From contig WIDE01000061.1 of NCBI GenBank assembly GCA_015039315.1, positions 175,889-190,752 of the forward strand: a stretch of 14,864 nt of DNA, read 5' to 3'. This document shows, in pieces, positions 9,014-14,864 of the stretch. The notes under the pieces are model-generated. The model saw only the letters and a list, made by a program, of their open reading frames with translations, made no database searches and had not been told where the DNA came from. A program made the position numbers and the translations under genes. Each line of letters starts with the position of its first letter. The stretch's first letter is position 1. This DNA is from Clavulina sp. PMI_390. Taxonomy: Eukaryota > Basidiomycota > Agaricomycetes > Cantharellales > Hydnaceae.

Positions 9014-9489
9014 ATTAGATTACTCAGTAGAATTCAAACGGTTTAATTATGTGTAGTATCAAGTACCCCGAACGAGAACGCTGAAGGTTCGCTTCATTGA
9101 GAAGTCCAGGCCAGACTTCTCAAAACAAAAACTCAAGAACAAGCAAGTTCTCAGGTCACTCTCTAAAGTACTCTATTCACTTCGCGTTCACAAAGAATAA
9201 AGAAAACGAATTAGATTAGCAAAAAGCTATACTGCTGTCTATGAACATGATGTGCATCCGTACTCAAGCCCCGGCGAAAGAACGAATGGCTATCAGAAAT
9301 ATCAGCAGACGAATGCGCCATGAAAAGAGACAGAGTAATTTACCTTGGAAAGATAAGACTCTTTAGCGAGCGCACCACTTCACATGGGAACCGCATGTCC
9401 CACCCGCGAACCATGTACACGCCGCGCGTGTCATAGCGTACTCGCCCCGTTCCACACATTCAAACCACCCTTTTCCGTTCACCCGGAGA
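9014..9489 (+). other. Non-coding interval downstream of pol
   Basis: No substantial ORF on either strand. It contains the hairpin at 9097-9123, GTACTC motifs at 9168, 9260 and 9438, and a 41-codon basic ORF at 9241-9366 with no supporting evidence. It probably holds the 3' end of a pol transcript and the upstream promoter region of the spliced gene that follows. Confidence 0.5.
9097..9123 (+). repeat. Perfect 10-bp hairpin carrying an 18-base sequence also present upstream of the gag stop
   Basis: TTGAGAAGTC (9097-9106), loop CAGGCCA (9107-9113) and GACTTCTCAA (9114-9123) form a perfect stem-loop 84 bases after the pol stop codon. TGAGAAGTCCAGGCCAGA at 9099-9116 recurs exactly at 5041-5058, about 85 bases before the UGA. 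The match extends further left (GCTTCA) with a small indel. No poly-U follows, so this is not a bacterial-type terminator; an RNA signal for stability, packaging or translation is possible. Confidence 0.6.
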
Positions 9490-9879
9490 TATAAAGTAAT
9501 ACCTAGTATTCATCGGAACAATCAGTACTCGAAAAAGAAAAGTTTTCGGATCACAAACGAAAAACTTACCTGAGCGAGTGAGCGAACGACCCAAAGCTCG
9601 ATCATATCGGACCAAGGACCCCTCAAAAAGCGTTCGGTCCGCAAAGAAAGACACTTGAGTACTCAAGAAGTCCTCGCGTACAAAGATTGATCCAAGAAAC
9701 TTACATCTTCACCGAACCAAACCTAACTCTACTACTTCGAACATGGCCCCTACGCAAAGCTTTGCCTCAGCCGTCAAGAATACCTTCTCCGCACCCATGC
9801 CGCTCCAAGGCCAAGTTCCCTCGGTCTTCGAACGTCCTATGACCCTAGCTGCTGAGAACGGAACTAAGCGTTAGTACTC
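9168..9879 (+). promoter_or_regulatory. Cluster of GTACTC motifs including a 14-bp palindrome
   Basis: GTACTC occurs at 9168, 9260, 9438, 9525, 9659 and 9874. The copy at 9659 lies in the perfect palindrome CTTGAGTACTCAAG (9654-9667), about 75 bases before the start codon of the spliced gene. Several copies continue as GTACTC(A/G)A. This density for a 6-mer suggests a recurrent transcription-factor site, but none is identified. The last copy falls inside the gene's first intron. Confidence 0.4.
9490..9496 (+). promoter_or_regulatory. TATA-like box upstream of the spliced accessory gene
   Basis: TATAAAG lies about 250 bases before the ATG at 9743. If used, it would give the downstream gene its own promoter, separate from the LTR. 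The distance would mean a 5' untranslated region of about 200 bases. A single 7-base match is weak evidence on its own. Confidence 0.35.
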
Positions 9880-12769
9880 GAGAATCGACCGACAGAGTAG
9901 TAGTAACAACTCACTCATTCTTCCAGACGCCGGAAGACCTGCTTCGCCTGATTCCGACGACGAAAGCATGCCAGATCTGGTAGCACTCAAGAAGCCGAGT
10001 AAGCGAAGAGTTTCACAATAAAAAGAATAAAAACTCACCTTTCCCCATGAACGCGACTACCCAAGACGTCACATATGTCGATGACATTGCCATCCAGCTG
10101 CCTCCTCGTCCAAAGACTCGGGACCCCCGTGTCCGCTTCCGTCTAAGTGGTCCCCAGTCTGTCGGCTCCACCTTGTCGTGGGTCGACACCGTTGCCAAGC
10201 ACGAAGATCGCGTTCCCATCGTCGATTATCACCAACATAGGGATATTGGCTATGCAGCCCCAGCGACGAGTCAGTATTCTAATTCCACAACCATTATTAC
10301 GATCACAGAATCAAGAACTCACAAGATTCATAAGTGCCTCACCCGCTTGATCGTCTCGAAATTGATGAAGACGGGTTCGCCATTCCAAACCCTCCTCGCG
10401 CCCCGCGCATCCCGAATCGAGGTCTTCACAAGCCAGAATCGCTAACCAATCTGAACCGTTTTAATGCGCTCAACGACATTAGGAACGAGTGGGACTTACC
10501 CCCTTCACCGAAGGATCGTAGCCCCCAAGTCCACCTGACGGTACCCGAAGCACACCCCGTGGAACGTTTATGGACCAAGATGAAAGCGTCCTTTGAACGC
10601 ATAGAAAACGCCACGGATGTCGATGCGACACCTAAGGCTTCCCAACCCATTGCGCTTCCAGACAAAGACGAGAAACCTAAAAACAAGAGAGCTCGCCGCG
10701 AACGTCAGCCTAGGAGGAGCCAGAGGAACAAGAAACACTTACCCAGTGACTCCACAGCGCTCCCTGCTACTTCAACCATTCACATCGACAGTGACGGCGA
10801 TATCCATATGCATACTGCATCCGCAGTATCCTCCAACTCCGCCCCATCGCCCGTTGCGATTCCCCTATCCACTTCACCACAAGATCGCGAGCGAATTATA
10901 TCATCAATCCCTGAGACAACACGCGACGAAATCAGTAGTGATGCGGTTCAAGCGATTCGAGAAAATACTCAAGCTTTGTTCTTTGTTGGCGACGCCATCC
11001 AAGCCCAAGGCGCACGTACCACGGAGGCAGTCGGCAACTGTCTCCAAGTCGCACAAAGTATGATGGACTCCGAGAGCCAATCTTCCAATGCGTCATCGCC
11101 CGACGTCCAAGCATTTACCTTCGCCTACGAAGAAAATCGAGCTAAAACGAACATGATGATCAGTCAAATGAACACGCTCGAAAATAAAAACGAATACCTT
11201 GCTCAACTCATTAACCTCATCGACTTCTACCGTGAAGCAAACACGTTGCGAGAAGACGTCGAACGTGTGATTCCTCGCCCCGACAACCGTCCGAGTGTAG
11301 GTTTTGGTCCATGGGTCCCGGCACAACAACCACAAATACCCTTCCCCGACCAGCTTCAGTTCGAGGAAGCAGGCCATATTCAGCGCCTCTCCCGAGCTGT
11401 CAGCATCGCTTCTCACATCCCTCTGGGCCAACTCACCCAACGTATCAAATCTGCACGCGCCCTCTATGATGTCCTCTGCCCTCAGACCCCGCTCGAGCTT
11501 GCTGGCCGAATCCTGCACACAGCCAGTTTGCTGATTGACGAGGTAGCGAAGGCAAAGGTACGAGTTTTCCATGAAATCTATCAAGTTAAAATATCTAAAT
11601 TGTGCGTCCAGCTAAATCTAGGAGGCGCTCAAGCAGCCCAAACAGCTCTCAAGGTTATGTACGCAATCGTACCCCTCCTCATCGAGAGCTGCGTCAACAC
11701 AACCCTAGAGGCAGGCGACCTCCATCAGGGGAGTGAACTCGTATTCAAAAATGCTTCGCTTCTGTATGATACGGCTCACAATCTCCTCCATGCTGCGCAG
11801 CTCCCGGGCCTCGAGGTCAACCTCGGTCCGCCCATCTTCCTTGCTGATCAATCCACTTCTTCCGCCTGGGTCCCTACAATTGGTGCACCCGACAACACTC
11901 TCCACACTATGCTCCCGCGCTCTCTCCACATCCACACTCCCTTCACTCACGCAGCACACAACCTGAATACCCACCGAGCGACATCTACGTACTTTTCGTG
12001 GATGTTCCGCGTTCTCCCATTCACCAAACACTTCGCACCGATCCACACCCCACCTCTTTACAACTCCACTGCAGGTTTCACACTCATGTTCGGAGCTACC
12101 GAGAAGCCCCACGTCACCATCATCGACGTGTTATCTATCACCGTTGAAATCTTGGAGGAGATCAGGCTCCGCGACGTTGATGAATCCATTAGAGCTCGTC
12201 TCCACGAGAGCGCGATCTTAGGTTTTTCCCTTATACGTCACACGATGAGTGTTTTCATTCTGTATCTCACGTCACTCGCGATCGACGACCTCGAAGCTGA
12301 AACTGTCGACAGAATCAACGAGTTGTATACGGAATTATACGGATCCCTCCTCACCCTCCACTTCTCCCTTCCAAACCGACTACACTACGAAATTGTTGCC
12401 GGCTCTCAAGATTCTCACCCCTTTAATGCTGGTTCACAACTTCCCCACGTCATCATCAGCAGTGGTCACCGCGACGATGCCTTGTTCTTTCGCGACTTCC
12501 ATAGTGGCGGTACACCCTTCACTCCCTATATCCGCGATCTTGATGGCCCGCTCCCCAACTTTGTTTTTCCCACCGACCTCCTCCTTGCAAAATCCACAGG
12601 GTCACCTCGGCTCGTCGATGAATTCAACAACGAAGACGACTGTCCCACGCTTGACCAAGCCATCCTCGGCTTTGTGGACCTCGATTACCCAACCCCTTCC
12701 ATTTCACTCCCTAGCTCCCCACATCACTATTCCAACCCTCCCTCTCCCACTCACTCCGCGTCATTCTAA
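9743..12769 (+). CDS. Four-exon gene for a 945-aa protein of unknown function, downstream of pol
   Basis: Model: 9743-9869, 9927-9998, 10066-10269 and 10335-12769. The introns are 57, 67 and 65 nt; every junction is phase 1 and the reading frame is continuous. Exon 2 restores the frame after an in-frame TAG in intron 1 and encodes an acidic DSDDESMPDL stretch. The third junction creates an ATG codon (residue 135). The first ATG has the context gaacATGGCC. The protein has no signal peptide or membrane helix. Residues about 249-268 are a dense basic block (KNKRARRERQPRR), a likely nuclear signal or nucleic-acid contact. Residues about 398-446 fit a coiled coil. Residues about 480-880 look like a folded, mostly helical domain, and the tail is rich in Pro, Ser and His. 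I do not recognise a family. It lies on the same strand as gag-pol and may be carried by the element in the env position, or may be a neighbouring gene. Exon 4 is certain to be coding by length; exons 1-3 are inferred from splice signals and frame. Confidence 0.72.
9870..9926 (+). other. Intron 1 of the accessory gene
   Basis: Donor GTTAGT and acceptor CTTCCAG, 57 nt, phase 1. It removes an in-frame TAG and joins to an open frame encoding an acidic segment. The acceptor has a good pyrimidine run. Confidence 0.65.
9999..10065 (+). other. Intron 2 of the accessory gene
   Basis: Donor GTAAGC and acceptor ACCCAAG, 67 nt, phase 1. Without removal the frame meets TAA at about 10019. After removal the frame continues as NVTYVDDIAIQLPP. 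Confidence 0.6.
10270..10334 (+). other. Intron 3 of the accessory gene
   Basis: Donor GTCAGT and acceptor CATAAG, 65 nt, phase 1. The large downstream frame has a stop codon (TAA, 10331-10333) just before it, so an acceptor at 10334 is required, and only the donor at 10270 gives the matching phase. The third donor base is C rather than A or G, a mild deviation. Confidence 0.6.
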
Positions 12770-13342
12770 TTCTTACAATTAGTCCTTACAACCTTCTTTC
12801 ATTTTTTCGTCGATCATGCATGTAGCACACTCCTGAGCGTCGCGCTTTTCATTTAGTCTCTTACATTTTGCAATGCATTGATCTCTCCTCATCATATGTG
12901 CGATCTCGCGCGGACTCTAAGTCGCAAAATAGAAACAGAAACAGAAAGAAAAGAAAAGAAAAGACTTAGAGGAATTTGTGCTTGACCACTGAGCGAAGTT
13001 CGACTGACCGTGGGAAAAACTCCTTCAACCCTCGAACCTCATCAAACTTTGTCCTCAACCTTCCTTCATAAAAACTTCATTCCCCTTCATTCTTGCAACC
13101 GTTGCAGAAGCCTGCCGACAGAGATCTTCTTCTCTCTCGTGCCAATTTCCACTTTCCCTTCACGACGTCGCCACCGGCCAATCTGCTCCGACACTGTCAA
13201 CGGCAACTCTCTATTCTCGTCTCGATCAGCGACAAATACACTGCCCAAAGAAAATCACTATACATTCGCTGAGACCGTCCCCTTGAGTACAAGCGCCCAT
13301 TGAGACAACAACCATAAAAGACGAGAACTAAAACTAGTTACA
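12770..13342 (+). other. Non-coding interval with a purine-rich tract at 12931-12973
   Basis: No credible gene on either strand. The tract at 12931-12973 is almost entirely A and G, with (AGAAAC)2 and several AAAAG units, and could be a polypurine tract or simple low-complexity sequence. A second A/G-rich run (AAAAGACGAGAACTAAAAC) lies just before 13343. The first part probably contains the 3' untranslated region of the accessory gene. Confidence 0.45.
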
Positions 13343-13620
13343 TGTAAGAGTCGCGCGGACACCTTGCTGTCTACGGGAAGCCTTTCTTGTTAATCAATCA
13401 TCCGCTGGCTTGATAACAAGTCATGTTTAGTTATCTGAATTACGCTGCGCGCCGACTAAACACCACGAGAATGGCAGATCTGTCAACAGCTGCAATACAG
13501 CAATCCGCCTCGTGTTTCAACTAAGGAGAGGTCCGCACCCGCTTAAAAGCCCTTAAACACAATTGCTTCAAGACACATGTAAGCATGCATTCGAAATTGT
13601 GAGTGCGATTGGAGCTGATC
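13343..13620 (+). repeat. Possible left part (U3) of a truncated 3' LTR
   Basis: It starts with TGTAAGAG, which has the canonical TG terminus and is an imperfect inverse of the CTCTTCTACA that ends the 5' LTR. It follows an A/G-rich run and is non-coding, with a TTAAAAG box near 13542 that could act as the LTR's TATA element. The 181 bases of R/U5 seen at the window start do not follow, so the copy would be truncated near 13620. The right edge is approximate. Intergenic host DNA is the alternative. Confidence 0.3.
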
Positions 13621-13772
13621 AGCAGAAAAGTGCGGGACCCTCTGTAGTGAAAAGGATTAGACGCCTGCTCACGTGGACAAGGATTTTTGAAGAATAAATC
13701 TTAGGTAAACCCCAACCAACATAGGAGTGTTCCCCACCCAAACTCTTGCACCCGGGTTTTTTTTTCTTACAA

Positions 13773-14560
13773 ATGGTTTCTTTCTCGATTCGTCTTGCGT
13801 TTGCTATTGCCAGCCTTCTCTGCGCCATAGTCTCCCTCTCCCTCATCTCCCATTTCCACCACTCAGGAGACTTAGCCCCGGAAGTTGCAATCCCATTGAT
13901 GGGAATGGTTGTGATTGTCTTCCTGCTCCCACCGGCTGGCTGGTTCCTTGTGAAGGCCCTAGAATGGAACTCGGTATGATTCTCCCTACATATCAATTCA
14001 TTTTCTCATCATATCCTGAAATGCTACAAGCATCATAACAGGACCATTCGAAGGATGCAGGCGAATGTTGGACGGCAAGGATCACATAATGCGGCCAATC
14101 CAAGTATGCAAACATTCTCGTCTCCTTTTCTTCTTCACTTCACAACCGCTCCGTTACTTCCCTACATTTTTTTCCATTTTCTCCTTTTCTTGCTTCACTT
14201 GAAGTCTCGCGCGAAGCATATTCAATTAACCATGACTATATGCTGTGTATAGACTCAAGCGCGATCCCGCTTGTCAATTTCAACACAAGTGTGAACTCCC
14301 TGCCCGACACTATCCCCCCCGCATACACTCGCTCCCCTCCCTCCACTATTTCCCGCACCTCGCGAGAACGCCGAGAGCGAGGAGAACTTGACAGCAGCTT
14401 GACCGAGTGGTCGATCAAGTGTATTGGTCATCCCTTCGGCCCGTATGCAAATCCGTCGAGTCTCCTTGTCCCCACTCCCCCTGCTCCGGTTGCAAACCCG
14501 GGCATCGCCTTTGCTACATTCACCCAGAATGTGCAAACGATTGCGAACGCCTCTAATTAG
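13773..14560 (+). CDS. Small three-exon gene for a putative two-helix membrane protein
   Basis: Model: 13773-13973, 14031-14103 and 14253-14560, giving 193 aa. The first 67 residues contain two hydrophobic segments, about 4-26 and 37-60 (MGMVVIVFLLPPAGW). A basic stretch (RTIRRMQ) follows, then a soluble tail rich in Pro, Ser, Thr and Asn, with an Arg/Glu patch (RTSRERRERGE). The ATG lies behind a run of T. Intron 1 could instead end at 14060, and intron 2 could end at 14204 or 14216; all these choices keep the same frame, so only short segments are in doubt. I do not recognise a family. It looks like a host gene beside the element, because its composition and structure do not resemble retroelement proteins. 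Confidence 0.55.
13974..14030 (+). other. Intron 1 of the small membrane-protein gene
   Basis: Donor GTATGA, possible branch CTGAA near 14016, acceptor CTACAAG, 57 nt, phase 0. The unspliced frame stops at the TGA at 13977. An acceptor at 14060 also keeps the frame, whereas the acceptor at 14041 leads to a stop at 14087. Confidence 0.5.
14104..14252 (+). other. Intron 2 of the small membrane-protein gene
   Basis: Donor GTATGC, a long pyrimidine-rich stretch, candidate branch ATTAAC at 14225-14230 and acceptor TGTATAG, 149 nt, phase 1. The first AG after the pyrimidine tract is at 14204; using it would add 16 codons in the same frame. The AT-rich composition of 14205-14252 favours intron, but not decisively. 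Confidence 0.45.
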
Positions 14561-14864
14561 AGTAGAGACAATTCTTTTTCAAGTACATACAATTTCTTCC
14601 CTTTTTTTTTCTTGAAAAATGATTTGGTTCTTGTCTCGGAATATATGTGCCCATCCCACCCGCCCTGATAACATAAGAAAAATTTAAGGAAAATACGCAA
14701 AATTCTCTATGCGTCAACGAGGGCGTTGACCCCGAAGTCAGGCCACTTATAGAAGAGAAAAGAAACAGGTACATTAATTCCCTAATTTTTCGATTTTCAA
14801 CATTTGTTCCTTTATGTAATAAGTCGTGACAAATCCAGAATTATCGCGCACCCTCAAGAATTTT
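14561..14864 (+). other. Downstream flank of the small gene, non-coding
   Basis: AT-rich sequence with T runs near 14600 and 14790 and no gene on either strand. The only structure is an inverted repeat, GTCAACG (14713-14719), AGGG, CGTTGAC (14724-14730), whose role is unknown. It probably includes the 3' untranslated region of the preceding gene. Confidence 0.45.

Larger units (their letters stand above)
1..13620 (+). mobile_element. Ty3/gypsy-class LTR retroelement with an extra spliced gene (right edge uncertain)
   Basis: The order is partial LTR, primer-binding site, Gag with zinc knuckle, aspartic protease, reverse transcriptase, RNase H and integrase, which is the Ty3/gypsy order. The integrase ends in a GPF-type module and there is no chromodomain. 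The core spans 187-9013. Whether the element extends through the spliced gene at 9743-12769 to a 3' LTR depends on a weak LTR call at 13343, so the right boundary is inference. The 181 bases that open the window are not found again downstream, so if a 3' LTR is present it has lost its right part. The polyprotein frame is open apart from one UGA, which argues for a young or recently active copy. Confidence 0.7.

Noticed and set aside
9608..9641. CGGACC/GGTCCG inverted repeat as a regulatory hairpin
   Set aside because: Only six pairs with a long loop; expected by chance in a region of this size.
10047..10445. Stand-alone 132-codon ORF overlapping the start of the large accessory frame
   Set aside because: Its first part is exon 3 of the spliced gene. 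The part beyond 10269 is intron, and then exon 4 read in the wrong frame.
9743..12769. Envelope protein in the env position
   Set aside because: No signal peptide, transmembrane helix or cysteine-rich ectodomain is visible, and the protein has a nuclear-type basic block instead.
13010..13303. 97-codon frame starting with GTG between the accessory gene and the LTR candidate
   Set aside because: It has no ATG, no motif and no convincing splice signals joining it to a neighbouring exon; its composition is that of pyrimidine-rich non-coding DNA.
13340..13583. Solo LTR bounded by two ACATGTAAG repeats (13340 and 13575)
   Set aside because: The 9-base match is short and there is no target-site duplication around the 235-bp interval.
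13727..14038. 103-codon frame overlapping the small membrane-protein gene
   Set aside because: It lies in a different frame from the two hydrophobic segments, starts upstream of the T run, and ignores clear intron signals.
1..14864. Numerous minus-strand and alternative-frame ORFs of 60-170 codons
   Set aside because: They lie opposite or across the long + strand coding regions, have no recognisable motifs, and their low-complexity translations mirror the composition of the real frames.

Overview
The window looks like part of an Agaricomycete (mushroom-forming basidiomycete) genome. The grounds are the short spliceosomal introns (mostly 57-68 nt), the fungal style of the coding sequence, and a large Ty3/gypsy-class LTR retroelement whose reverse transcriptase, RNase H and integrase resemble a family I know from Agaricomycetes. 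All recognisable genes are on the + strand. I see no RNA gene, CRISPR array or bacterial feature.

Positions 1 to about 13.6 kb are best read as one very long retroelement. It begins inside the right part of a 5' LTR (ending near 181), followed by a probable tRNA primer-binding site (187-204) and a short leader. Next come a giant Gag-protease frame (335-5143, 1602 aa) and a Pol frame (reverse transcriptase, RNase H, integrase, to 9013). These two are in the same reading frame and separated by a single UGA codon followed by CGG, a known leaky-stop context. One 2892-residue polyprotein would result from readthrough. The Gag-protease half carries two retropepsin-like folds; the second has lost its catalytic Asp-Thr-Gly.

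Downstream of pol lies a roughly 730-bp non-coding stretch. It holds a perfect 10-bp hairpin, whose sequence shares 18 bases with a site just upstream of the UGA, a cluster of GTACTC motifs, a 14-bp palindrome and a TATA-like box. It leads into a four-exon gene (9743-12769) encoding a 945-aa protein of unknown function. This gene sits where retroviruses carry env, but it has no signal peptide or membrane anchor; it has a basic nuclear-localisation-like block and a probable coiled coil. A purine-rich tract and a possible truncated 3' LTR (from 13343) follow.

From about 13.6 kb onward the sequence looks like host DNA, with a small three-exon gene (13773-14560) for a putative two-helix membrane protein. 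The points most worth checking are the UGA-CGG gag/pol junction, the inactive second protease fold, and the spliced accessory gene apparently carried within the retroelement.
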